Below, in pieces: positions 52,080 through 63,818 of a stretch of 64,000 bases of DNA. The translations under genes and the position numbers were made by a program. The notes under the pieces were generated by a model that did not search any database, was not told the origin of the DNA, and was given only the letters and a program-made list of their open reading frames with translations. The stretch comes from Cyanoderma ruficeps. Its lineage: Eukaryota; Chordata; Aves; Passeriformes; Timaliidae. The stretch covers positions 728,540 to 792,539 of the forward strand of contig VZDJ01000048.1 in the NCBI GenBank assembly GCA_008694505.1. Direction: 5' to 3'. How positions within the stretch are numbered: the first letter of the stretch is position 1; every line of letters begins with the position of its first letter.

Positions 52080-54881
52080 GTAATATTTTGATGGCCTGGG
52101 CAACAAAAATCCAGAAAATGAATTGTGTTCATTTTTGAATATGTTTATCTCTTCATTTGTATAAAAGCAAAGTTTTAAGATCTTTTGTTCCATTTGCCAT
52201 TAAAAGAAAGTTATTATTCATAAAAATAAGTATTTTAATTAGCCAGGTAGACAGGTAAGTGAATTTTCAATGTCTGTTTGAAAGGGCTCCCAATTTCGTT
52301 ATTAAAATCTTCTGAAAGGAAATGCTAATCATGAAGAGGTGTTCTTGATTACATTTGTGAGAGTTTGCATTTCTTCACCTTATGCTTTCCTTGCCATAGG
52401 ATAACCCTGACACAGAAGTTTACCTATTTGGCATCTGTTCTAGCTGGGATCTTTAACATTTTAAATTACAGTTTAAAATATTAAATTCATCAATACTTCT
52501 TGTTGTGAAATGAAAGAAATAGTTTATAAGTACTGTAAAAAGAGAAGCTGTTTTAAATACAGTGAAAATTATTATTCACAATTAGTTAGGATGTCTGTAG
52601 ACTTTAGTAGGCAAATATAAGCAAAATAAGGTTTGCTTTACAAAAGTATTTGTGATTTCTGAAATGGTTAAATATATGAAACTGCTTGTGAAGTGGAAAT
52701 ACCATCAACTTAAAATCTGTGCTGTACCTCAAACACATTGATTTGTCAGTTCAGCTGCGAAGATGTTCCTGTTCACATGTTGAATCTAGAAGAGATTGGA
52801 AACTTGATGCTCAGTAACTTCAAAGCAGCGTTTGGCAAACCTTTATATATTCAGCAAGCTGATTTAGCTCTAAACTAAGAAGTTTATGGAAACTTTGTAC
52901 ATTCAAAATCCCATTATCTTTGAATCAAAGAGTACTAAAGCTCTGTTGGCAGTGTGGATCAAGGGACTTAAAACCATGTCTAATGAATTTATGTCAGCCC
53001 TGTATTGGACATCACCAGAAAACAAGATGAGATGATAGGGATATATATATTCTAGTAGATCCTAATTTTTATTTACGTAACCTTGCTGGCAACTATTCAA
53101 CAATAATTAATCAAGTTCTTTGTAAACCATTTCACTTGTGGAGAACCTCGTCTAGTCTTGCACCTCTTGTAACTGATCCTACATCACAGTACCACTTTAC
53201 ATCCTAGTGCAATAGTTAAGGAAGAGGGAGAAAAGGAACGGTTCCCTGACATACTAGACAATGGAAATCCTAGCCCTTCTGTTCTACAAGGGTCAGATTT
53301 TAAAGTTATTCAAAGCGCAGTGTAGCATCTAGTGACTCACTGCAAAAATGCCTACTAAGATATTTCAAAATTATTTCTGTCATCAGGTCTATTCACAGGA
53401 ATGCTGTCACTAGAGAAAATCAGACAAGACATGAGGAATGTGGCTTTTTTTGGTCACAGTTTAATATTAAAAGGGTCAGTCTGTTTCCTTCTGATGACCT
53501 AGGCAAAGACTTGCTGTCTCAGGTGTTGCAAGTACAGTGTTCATTTGCAATAGTATGGAAAGCTATAGAACTAGAATTATTTGCAGGCAAAAATATCCTC
53601 AAAACTTTCCTCTCTCTCATCTTAAACAGAAGATTAGACAGAAAATAAAGAAAGTAAATGCAAAAAAAGTCCTCCAAAATCTGCCCTTGGCAGTGCTAAA
53701 ATATGTTTTTGAAAGAATTCAAAAGCCAGGAAACTCCTCAAGTTAAGATTGCTCCCAGAAGGAAATTTGATTCCAGTGAACACTTCTGGTATTTCCTATT
53801 TCTGTTTTCTATTCTTGTTTAGTTTTTATTCTTTTAAATTTGAAAAACTTGACCAAACAAAACCACACAGCCGTAGAGAGGTGTTTTACAACATAGGTTG
53901 CCAACCTATCACCTACAAATCAAATGTAGCCTGCCACATAAATTCAGTTAGGCACTTACTCCCTGGTGCTTTCATTTTCAGGAATGTCTCAAATATAAGC
54001 AAAAAAAAAAGCTGTGGGCTGTGCAAATTATTTATATGCTCTTCACTTTTTTTTTGAAGAGCCCTCCTGTACCATCGCAAGGCTCAGGCACATGACTTTT
54101 GTATAATCAAACTCCCATTTGAGATGATCAGAAACAAGAACTATGGTATGATCTTCAGATGTCATCTGAGATTTGGTGACTTCATTGTCCCTGAAATATC
54201 CAGCAATGTCTGTTTGAGAATAGAATAGCAGATTTAAATGAGTATGAGCTTTATGTGTGCAGCATAAGAACCTGTATCTGCAGAACCAGTTAAGCTGGTT
54301 CATTTTATTTGGGACAAAAACTTTGAATTTTTTCAATATCCACACATAATTTAAAAAATCATCAACATAAAGTATATAAATATCAGTTAAACTGGGTCTT
54401 CAGGGCTTGAATGGTTTGTAATTTATACAGTAGATTCCTTTAAAAGAGGACAATAGCAGATCCAAAAAGTAAAACGAATTGTCAGCAGTGTTATTTAATC
54501 AGCTGTTTTATTCTGGTAGTAGCTACAAGTATTTGTTCCTTAAATTTCCATTTTTATTAATTTAACAAATAAATTTGTTCCTGCATTTTTATTTCACTAG
54601 AAGGTGAGGGAAGTGCTTTTTCACACCTGACAGGCCACTCCATGCTTGCTCTTGTTGCCTCAGCACCTCCTGCCCACTCACCCCGTGGGTGCCCTCCATG
54701 CAGTCCCTCTCTCACACCCACCATCCCTCTCACTCTCTACTTGCCTCTCAAAAGTGTTTCTTCCAAATTCATATGAAGGGTCACTCTCCTTGTACTATTT
54801 CTCAAAATGATAAAAATGTTGTATGTGCCTGTTGGTGTGTAGAAATACACAACTTCTCTAAAACCATGTGTGTAATTTCAG
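52080..54881 (+). other. CWC27: CWC27 intron between exons B and C (2802 bp)
   Basis: This intron starts GTAATA and ends ATTTCAG, and is phase 0 on both sides. It contains no repeat I recognise. A pyrimidine- and CA-rich stretch near 54660-54750 lies about 150 bp upstream of the acceptor. Open frames of about 100 codons at 53749-54057 (+) and 54043-54345 (-) carry no family signature and are treated as chance. Confidence 0.9.
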
Positions 54882-54985
54882 ACACTGGCCTTGTTGGACC
54901 GATTTAAAACAAAGTTAACGCAGGCAATTGAAGAAACTCCTGAAAATGAGCTTTCCGAACCTGATGTGGATAATGACGAAGGATG
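54882..54985 (+). CDS. CWC27: CWC27 internal exon C (104 bp)
   Basis: This is the third CWC27 exon in the window. The acceptor is GTGTAATTTCAG ending at 54881 and the donor is GATG|GTGAGT at 54986. It begins in phase 0, has 34 full codons, and ends two bases into a Trp codon. The peptide begins TLALLDRFKTKLTQAIEETP and ends DVDNDEGW. It matches the conserved CWC27 segment TLALL..FK.KLTQAI.ETPE followed by an acidic DDEGW motif, and is the best-conserved coding piece here. In human CWC27 about 55 further residues follow (MSHVLQFED and onward); I could not find them before 64000, so the terminal exon(s) lie beyond this window. If the donor is not used, the frame reads Trp then TGA, so read-through would cut off the C-terminus. 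Biallelic truncating variants of human CWC27 cause retinal degeneration with or without skeletal anomalies. Confidence 0.95.
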
Positions 54986-55924
54986 GTGAGTATTTTTTGT
55001 TTGGATTTCTGTGTTTACCAACAGAAATCCTGCTGTGCCAGCACAGTCTCGCTGGTAAGTGTAAATTTGAGTAGCAGAAAACACCAAATGTGAAGGCAGC
55101 TGCTTCATTAAGAGTCAGCTTAAAGGTACTGGTTTAGCACTCTGAAAAATAAGACATGAAAGTATATGACATTTAGAGTTCTGTAGTTTTAAATCCTTCT
55201 AAAACTGTGTGTTGGGGGTGGTAAGTGTTTTTAAATGATGGATGAGATGAAGATAGACTGACTCATCTGAAGTGTAGGGTGACCCCAGGACAGTGAGCTT
55301 TTACTGAAGTTGATAAAGCACTGCAGAAGTTACTGCCTCAGTGCCTCCCAGTCAAGGAGTCAGTGTGTACCCTGTTGTCTCATGTTCACCTTTCATGCAA
55401 GCTACCCACCTTAGGTAATCAGTAGGGATAAAAAATCAAAATGATTTGAAGTGTGGTCTTGAAGCTCTGGGCTGCATGCTGTTAAATGCTCATTAAAGTA
55501 TGCATATTGCAAAAATGTATAAAATGCCTGGAAAAAAGAAAAGAAATCCTAACAAAAATGTTTTGTAAGGATATGTCATCTCCATTTATAAGGCAAACAC
55601 TACAGCTGGTCCAACAAAATAGGCTGTCTCTGCCCACAGGTTTTTTCACAGTTGTGTGCATAAGCCATCGGAGCTACAGCAAAATAACCAGTAAAATAGA
55701 AACTTTAACAAAGTTCTTGGCAAATGTTTTAAGACAACCAGTATTTCTGTATCTCAGATGACTAAAAATTATTTTGTTGCTTCTTCAAACAGTGTTTTCT
55801 TCCTTCATTATGTCTTTTCCTACCTCGGGCTCTTTGAGGATGAGAGATAACATACAATATAGATTTCAAGATCCTTGGATTTTCCTGATATTTTCAGCTA
55901 CCAAAGTGCTTCTGAGTCCTCCAA

Positions 55925-56163
55925 GAATTACAGTGCAACTATTTCACTTGGAAGGGACCTACAAAAATCATACAGTCCAACTGCCTGACAGCTTCAGGGC
56001 TAGCCAAAAGCTATAGAATGTTGTTAAGGGCATTGTCCAAACGCCTCTTGAACACTGACAGGCTGGGGGTATTGATCACCTCTCTAGGAAGCCTGGTCCA
56101 GTGTTTGGCCACCCTCTTGATAAAGAAATACTTCCAAATATCTGGTCTAAACCTCCCATGTCC
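55925..56163 (-). mobile_element. CR1 LINE 3' fragment downstream of CWC27 exon C
   Basis: The reverse-complement CR1 tail CACTTGGAAGGGACCTACAAA is followed by CAGTCCAACTGCCTGACAGC, GTCCAAACGCCTCTTGAACACTG and AGGAAGCCTGGTCCAGTGTTTGG, then a TAAAGAAATACTTCCAAATATC block. Homology is lost after about 56163. Confidence 0.9.
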
Positions 56164-59100
56164 AGTATTCTCTTATCTGGCCTTTTTATGAACTTGATCT
56201 TCATGTCAAATATTTTCTTGTCACAGTGATATAACCAGTCTTTTAAATACTTTTTATAGAGTTCAAACATATCTTTCCTATTTCTTTCTGAGTAACTACT
56301 GATACCTAATTGTCAGTAATGCTATCCACTCTAATTCCTATTGAATGAAGTGCTGTAATTTCAGATTATGAAGTTGTATTTTTGTTCAGACAACAATATT
56401 ACATTCAGAATTGCACTAAAACAAATACTTAGAATAATATGAAACTACATACTAGACTAATAATAACATATTCATTTTGCAGGTCAGTAAGTGTTCATGT
56501 TAACTCTACAGACAGATGGGACAGTCTGTTTTCAAATAATTTACTTTGAGGCCAAGTAAATTGTAAAATGTATGTTACACAGATTTGCTATAAACAACAT
56601 TAACAAAGCAATGAAATCTTCTGAAAGCTGTTGTGTGAAGCACTCAGAAAGTTAAATTGCATATTTTGGATTGTTTTCAGTACCTTTGTTGTATAGGAAT
56701 ATTTGACATAACTATAGTGACTTTACATTTTAAAATTCTTTCTTAATTTGAATCTACTACTCAAAAGACAGTAATTTTACTTTATTTGATTTTTATGGAA
56801 TACAATTAGTGTATGGCATATGCATATATAATACACACGAACTACATGATTCCTCCAGGCCATTTTGTAGATCATGGTTGATGTTTTTATGGTAAGGGAA
56901 AGCCTGCCAGTGTGCTTTGCTCTACTGTCAGGGTGTGTTATCTGAGGTAAAATGATTGCCTCTAAGACATTTTTATGTGTCCATGAGTGGCCACACATTG
57001 AGGTATAATTTTCATTCTCTGTCAAGATAGAAACCATTACCAATTTGTTATGTTTTCTTTTGTTTGGCAAACTCCTCTCTGCATATTTGGCTGAGCTGCT
57101 GTATTGGCATGGCGCATAGCAGACGTTTGGGCACTTTTCAGCAGCATTCTACTTTTTATGCAATAAAAAATGAAGAAATATGACTCTATTGTAAACAGTG
57201 TGTATGGTGTTTGATAATTATTACCAGATTTTACTGTCTAAGAACGCATCTGAGGAACTGTTGTGAGGAGTGCTGAAGAGAAATGTGTAAGACTAAGTTT
57301 TAATGTGGGATATCAGAATCTTTGCTGAGACATTTTATTGCAACCTCTACTGCTCCGTGAGAACGATTATCTATATTTGTCTGCAGCAATCGAAATACAA
57401 TTTCCCTTACAGAATTCCAAAATACCATAATAAACATGACATCTGCTCAGAGAAGGGGTTAAAGAATAGAAGTGTCTGACAATAAGGAAGCCAACACAAT
57501 TTTACAGCTTCTGGGTACCTTAGAAAGACATTCTTGATCTGACTTCTTCCAGGCATTATTTTCCTTGTGGCTTCATATTGAGAACTAGTGCTTGTGCTTT
57601 GCTCTTAATGATTTTTTAGATGTCCTCAGTACTTTTTGATTACTGGTTGTTCTTTATTTGCTTACAATCCAAATAAGAAGGGTTCAGATGCGCTCCTAGG
57701 TTCTTCTGTTTCTTAAAGGTTGTATGGAGTGTTGCAGAGGTAGGTAGAGATTGTCTGGCAGAACTTTGTTACATTCTTAGCTTAAAATCTTAACCAAGAC
57801 TTCTCCCCAAAATGCAGGTGAGGTCAATCATAGTGGCAGTGAGGTGTCACTTGCCTAGACATTAAAATTGTGAAAACCAAATATGTCACAACACAAGACC
57901 CAGCTGGAATAGTTCATCTACTTGATACTTGCCACTTGGATTAGTTGATAGGCCTGAATTTGAAAGAGAAAATACTCCACAGGCTACACTTACTCAGAAC
58001 ACTGCTGCCACTCAGCTTGTTTAGGACTTACTGGAACACTTATTTGTAATATTTGAAATATTATGTAACACAGTTGCATGCATGTGGTACCCATTCACGT
58101 AGTAGTGACACTTCAGGGTTCTGGTGATAATATCAAATAGTTGCAACTGTAGTCAAACACAGATTTCATTCCAGAAGGTGTTGCAGCAACTGCAGTGAGA
58201 CCAATGATGCAGATCCTGTGAACATGACAAAATATTTTTCAGAGAGAGAATCCAGCAATGGGATAAAAAAATTCTGTGGCAATCAAGTACATTCAGAAAT
58301 TGTTTCGGTTAATCTGTGCAAAATATTCCTCTTCTAAGAGGATAAGAGTGATACTTAGTACTGTAAAACACCCTTTGATCAAGTAATTGTGAGAGTTCCA
58401 AGCGCTTTTTTCAAAATGTGAAATCTGAAACTGGATACAGCATTCAGTAAAGTCTTCATGCATGTTGAGTGGATAGATTACTTTTTTTGTTCCTGGTTTT
58501 CCATCCTTTCTAAGCCACAAGTCCTTTCCTATTGAATGGTTGCCAAACTTAGTTCTGTCCTGTACCCATACCGTTGATCACTCTTACTGGAATTTAGCCA
58601 TTGCACTTTTTAAATTGTGTCCCATTTTTCATACTGCTACTCCTGTTTGCCAAAATTACATTAATTCTAAATACTCAGATAAACATTCAAAACTTCATAT
58701 TATGCATATAAATCTGTAATTATATTATTCTCCAGTAGAGTCATAAGTGGAAGTGAACTAACCAACCATTACCACATTGTCCTTTTCACTTTGACATTGA
58801 GCTGTGGCTGTCTACTCCTAAAAACAGGGCTCTCCAGCTGAATTTTCCATGCTTGTGAAATGTAAGAAATAAATCTCTGCTTTCCTATGTGGAATACTGG
58901 CTTTTGTGGAAGGAACAGATTCTCTGCTATAAAAATACATATCATGTCCTTAACAAAAATTCTGGACTTACACTGTTCTCTTTCTGATCTTTTAAAACAA
59001 TTGGATGCTTCCTGAAACTGCAAGACTTATTGGCACACAGGAGTATATCTAGTGCTAGACAGCTTTTGAGTTGGTGGATTTTTCTGTAGTAAGGGAGCCA

Positions 59101-59445
59101 CCACATTGCTTTTTGAAAACTCACCTAGTTGCCAAGTCAATTTAGCATATACCTATGTAGGATCTCCATTATTTATACAGTCTCAAGGACAAAATACACG
59201 AAAAGGTTCAGGTATCAACTCCAGTACCATTCTTGAATTTAAAACTTAATCATCCATAACAAGTAACTGAAAACTCAGGATGATCATCACTCCATGCCAC
59301 TAAAATACCATACATTGCACACAAAACCAATCAAGTTCACAGAACCTTATAAACATGGAAAGCACATAGGTTAGGAAATCATTCTGGGTTGATTTTTGGA
59401 TTGATTGAAAAGATATTCCCGTTTGTTTACTTCTTGAGACTGATG
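56164..59445. other. AT-rich intron, nothing recognised
   Basis: This is part of the CWC27 downstream intron with no recognisable repeat or coding sequence. The expected terminal CWC27 exon was looked for here and not found. Confidence 0.6.
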
Positions 59446-60302
59446 CTCTTTAGTGTCTTTGTCAGTGACAGAGGCAGTGGGACGGAGTGCACCCTCAGTA
59501 CATTTGCAGGTGACAGGAAGCTGAGCAGTGCAGGTGACACTACAGAAAAAATGGGATGCCATCCAGTGGCACCACGACAAACTTGAGAAGAAAGTTCATG
59601 TAAATTGTCATAAAGTTCAACAAGGCCAAGGTGATGCATCTGGGCCAGGGCAATCCCAGACAAGAGCACAGGCTGGGAGCAGCCCTGCCCAGAAGGACCT
59701 GGGGGTGCTGGTGGGTGGGAGGCTGGACATGACCCAGCCATGGGCACTGACAGCCCAGAGAGCCAAACGTGTCCTGGGCTGCATCCAGAGCAGTGTGGGC
59801 AGCAGGGCCAGGGAGGGGATTCTGCCCCTCTGCTCTGCTCTGCTGAGACCCCACCTGCAGTGCTGCATCCACCTCTGGGATCCCAGCACTAGAAGGGCAT
59901 GGGCTTTTTTGAGCTGAGAAGGATCACAAAAATGATTGGAGGCTGGAATATCTCTCCTGTGAGAAAAGGCTCAGGGAGCTGAGGTTTTTTAGGCTAGGTA
60001 AGAGAAGGATCTGGAGAGACTTTATGGTAGGTGGTAGGTATTTCAGTAATTAAAGAGTGATTAAAAGAAAGAGGGAAAATGACTTTTTACTTGGGCAGAT
60101 AGAGACAGGATGAGGAGTGATGATTTTAAATTAAAAGAGGATAAATTTAAATTAGATGCTAGGAAGAAATTCTTTACTCAGAGGGTAGAGGCACTAGACC
60201 AGGTTGCCCAGAGGGGAGGCAGATGACTGACACATGGCAATGGGGTTAGACTGGGTGACCTTTAAAGGTCCCTTCCAACCCACACCATTCTATGATTCTA
60301 TA
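59446..60302 (+). mobile_element. CR1 LINE 3' part, ~860 bp
   Basis: A + strand CR1 begins at the end of the reverse-transcriptase region (TTAGTGTCTTTGTCAGTGACA, then GGAGTGCACCCTCAGTACATTTG). It passes through the GC-rich block at 59640-59890 (GGGGGTGCTGGTGGGTGGGAGG, CACCTGCAGTGCTGCATCC) and ends CCTTCCAACCCACACCATTCTATGATTCTAT. It is 5'-truncated. The tail is well preserved, so this is among the younger copies here. The 90-129 codon open frames on both strands inside it are not genes. Confidence 0.95.
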
Positions 60303-60381
60303 ATATGAACATAGCATTGAGGCAGTATTTTGTTCCTGCTTGAAAACTATTTCCATACTGGTAATCTGAATTCTGATAAAT

Positions 60382-60831
60382 ATGGTTTTACATTGTTGCT
60401 TCTTCAGTTTTGACTTCATGGAAGATGCCAAATTCATCCTGTTGGACCTTCAATATTCAGTACAAACTGAAATATTAACATGTGAAAGTTGTTCCTTATT
60501 AGATGAACATGATTATGTGAAGTACATTAAAATTGCTCCCACCAGAGAATCAGCCAAAATCTGTATCATCCTTAGTGGAAGGATTTGGTCTGTTATTGAT
60601 CCCATCAGTTCACAAGGCAGGGCTGCAATTAGACCCCCAGCTGATTTTAGAGTTTGTGTTGCAGTGAAAGCCAGTAATTTTTCCTTCATTCTGCACCTGG
60701 CTAGAAGTTTAGGATTTCTTCTTCAGGATTCAGGTCTCATCACTGGCCTTTATCTGCTCTCAGTAATGCACTCTGCAGCCTTTCAGAATTTGACTGAGAC
60801 TGCCAGCATGCTACATAGTTCGTTTAATTAA
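60382..60831 (+). other. 149-codon open frame of unknown nature (not called as a gene)
   Basis: This is the longest open frame in the window outside CR1 sequence, 80 bp after the CR1 tail that ends at 60302. The predicted peptide starts MVLHCCFFSFDFMEDAKF and has a hydrophobic C-terminal half (SFILHLARSLGFLLQ and ITGLYLLSVM). I recognise no domain or family, and see no plausible promoter or splice evidence. It could be chance, a decayed retrocopy, or a conserved noncoding element that happens to lack stops. Base composition is more balanced than its neighbours. Whether it is translated is unknown. Confidence 0.3.
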
Positions 60832-63731
60832 TAGCATGTGATGCCAGTGCTTCATAACTGAACCACTTGCAGTGTTTCCTGGGTGGAATGTAAGGTGTTA
60901 CATGTGAAACATAAAGCTTCTTAATCTTTAGAAGAGATCAGCTTTTTCCTTCCCTGTGGAGTGCTGTCACAGCTGTAACTAAGCGACAAATGTAAATAAG
61001 TCACTTAAGTATTTTTGGAAGTGTGTCTAGACTCTGAAACTTAGTCTTTCTTTTTATTTGAAATAACATAAATCCATTCAGCTTTCAGATATACTGTGGG
61101 ACAAGAAAGAATGAGTAAAGTGGGAATTTGGAATGAGGTGGTAGTTTTTCACATGGTTTTTCAGTCTAAAATTCTTCTGGTTTCTTACCTTTGTTGAGTC
61201 TAACTATTCTGAATGTTAATTTGAGGTATAGGAAAAATAGACTTTTAAAAATTGAAGTGAAAAAGTCAATACCTGAAAGTATCATGCAATTTGCACAAAA
61301 GGTTGTGAAAACTGTGACAGTGAAGGTCTTTCATTTTAAACAAGAAGGTATTTCATGTCTTGATTAATGGATGGTTTCATGTCCATGTTGTGTAATTAGT
61401 AGTGTTGTTGGAACTATTGTGTTCTAAGTTATTTGTAAAAAATCTCATGTAAGATAATGAGGATTAAAACCAATTCAAGTGAATTTAATGACGTACTTAC
61501 TTTAATGCACTGTTTAAAATCTCATGTGTCTTAGAAAGCTTTTAAACATACCTTCTTCTTGGTCATAAAATATTTTGATGTGCACAGTGATGCTTTACAT
61601 TGATCAGATCATCTGATTTTAGCAGAAATTGAAGGAAATAGGTCTGTTTTTATTAATTTATTGGTTCTGTGAGCAAAATACAGCAGTTCAGTGCTAACCA
61701 TTTAAAGTGCAGCCTGGTGTATGTAAGTCAGATACTGTAATCTATTCCCAATTCTGAATTTCAGATAACTGTCACCAAGGCCACTTAAATAGTGTGGGAA
61801 CATTGGGTGCAAATTCTGAGCTCTTTTTGCCAGGACAGTAATTGCAATTTGAGTGTACAATATTTTGCCCAATTTGCAGAGATTACTGTTACTCCAGAAC
61901 AAACAAAAAATGAAACTGTATATTGAGTGAAGGTATTCTCTATCCAGCATCAATAGTTACCCCCTCTATCTTCCTTAAGAAATGTTTTTGTTCATAATAC
62001 AAGGAAGTCTCCTTTCAGAATATTTATGATTGGTTTAATGAAAAATGTGGCACAATTAGGAGTGGAGATGTGCAATATTTTACTTACCTTGCATTCTCAC
62101 AGTAAAGGTTTTGTAATAGAGGGAGATTTGGGTCTTAAAACAGTATCAAGGCATCACTTTTCAATATCTACTGTTGTAGAGTATAAGCTAGAATTGGTTT
62201 CAACTTGGGTCTTTTTTAATTGAAATCGCAATTTCAGAATCAGGTGAATGAAGTTAGCCAGACTGTCTTTATATTACAATATTTAATTTCTATTGATAAC
62301 TAAATCACAATGCACACTGTTAATCCATATACATTTGATAATGTGTTCCATTTTATTTCCGGGTTTTCCTACTTACTGCAGTATGTACTATTGAGATTTT
62401 CAGGGTGAAGTTCTTCAGGACAGACACCCGAAAGTATTGGTTATATTTCTTTTATAAACCTTTTTTAATATACATTTTATAAAACACAGGTTTTTCTTTC
62501 CTACAAGCCCTCAAATTTAGGGTTATGAAATATGGCTTCCTCAAGATTAGCACCAGTCTTTGCAGCTTCAGTTGCAGAAGCTTAACTGTGACAAACACAG
62601 TAAACCCCTGAAAACTAAGCTGCAGTCTGTTTTACATGCTGATGCTAGCTTGAGGAATGACAGAAAAAGTGCTGCTGTAATTTATGCCAGTGAGGCACAA
62701 AGATGGATTAAAGCCATATTTGCTCCCCTCCTCCCATCCAGACTTGAGCCAGCGTTCCTTCGCTAGTCTGGAAAAACTGGCTCTATATTAGGTCTCTCCT
62801 GCTAAGGCCATTGATTTACTCAACTACATTTTTTAAAAGTTGACAAAATACTTACTTGATTGTTACAAAGGATAAATGAATGCCAGAGGTCTGTATTAGA
62901 AACACATTGGAAAGAGAGGTTTCTATTTGGCAAAAAAATAAGCGTTTGTTTGGGTTTTAGTACTGCCACTAACCTTTAAAGGAAGAAAGAAAAAACCCTT
63001 CTGCTGTAAATCTTTCTTTTTTTTCCTCCAGTTTTGTCTCCACCTTCACCCCTGTACTGCTAGAATATGGTCAGACCTTGCTTGATCTGTAAATGCCAGC
63101 CCCTACCCCACTGCTTCAGTCAGTAATTCTTATTAACAAATCGTTCTTCTGCTGACATAGTATGTTGATTGCCTCTAGCTGTTCAGCATGTCTGAGAAAC
63201 TCAAAGCATATTAAGCAGGGTTTTTTGCTTGTTTATTTTTTGTTAATTCCTCTATAGCTGAGCTTATTTGGACTAGGCATCTGAGTTTTGACTACTGTTT
63301 GACTTAAATTCAGAGATGATCCATGCTTCAGTCAAGGGATATCTAGTGTTAGATTTACTGTCTGGAAATCTGACTTTTTTTATTGCCAGAAAGTCTAGTG
63401 AAGAGAAGAAATAATCTTCTAAATCTTTATTAGCCTGGCTTAAGCTTCCTGCATATTTAGACACCTTTTCAGGCACTCCAATTTCATCTCATTGAATTAC
63501 ATATTTAAGAAGTAAGGATGTGAATATATTCAGAATGAGAGAGGGAGGGGCAAAAGAAAAGGGAGGGTGTCCAGAGAAATCTGGACGTTTTGAAAATCTG
63601 AGTATTTTTGGGCTAGAAATACTCTCCTCTGCTTTCTCTTCACTCCAGCTCTATGCTGTGGTGATACAATAATGCCTGACTGCTTGTGTAAACTTGGGGA
63701 GGTGATTTGCTGACTGACTTCAGAGTATCAG
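60832..63731. other. AT-rich intron, nothing recognised
   Basis: No transposon, RNA gene or CWC27 exon was recognised. The longest open frame has 83 codons (61702-61953, -) and no known motif. Confidence 0.6.
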
Positions 63732-63818
63732 ACGTTGTACAAGCTACTGCCAGAGACAGGATGCTAGACTGGATGGATCACTGGTCTATTCCGGTATGGT
63801 GGCTCCCATGTCCTTGTA
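63732..63818 (+). mobile_element. Ancient amniote CR1 3' tail
   Basis: The run CTACTGCCAGAGACAGGATGC, then AGACTGGATGGATCACTGGTC and CCGGTATGGTGGCTCCCATG, matches the + strand 3' end of old amniote CR1 (ACAGGATACTGGGCTAGATGG and CCCAGTATGG motifs). It is the same end that occurs inverted at 31770. It is short and diverged but ordered. Confidence 0.82.

Noticed and set aside
53749..54345. Two ~100-codon frames on opposite strands between exons B and C
   Set aside because: No known motif, composition typical of AT-rich intron, and placed within a well-defined intron.
56483..56549. Possible alternative terminal CWC27 exon: TTTTGCAG acceptor followed by 21 in-frame codons and TGA
   Set aside because: The frame fits exon C, but the peptide (SVSVHVNSTDRW) does not resemble the conserved MSHVLQFED continuation and the pyrimidine tract is weak. 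Any chance AG would give a similar short frame.
59528..59917. 129-codon + strand frame and 106-110 codon minus frames
   Set aside because: They fall in the CR1 at 59446-60302, are full of CR1 text, and span no intact CR1 protein domain.
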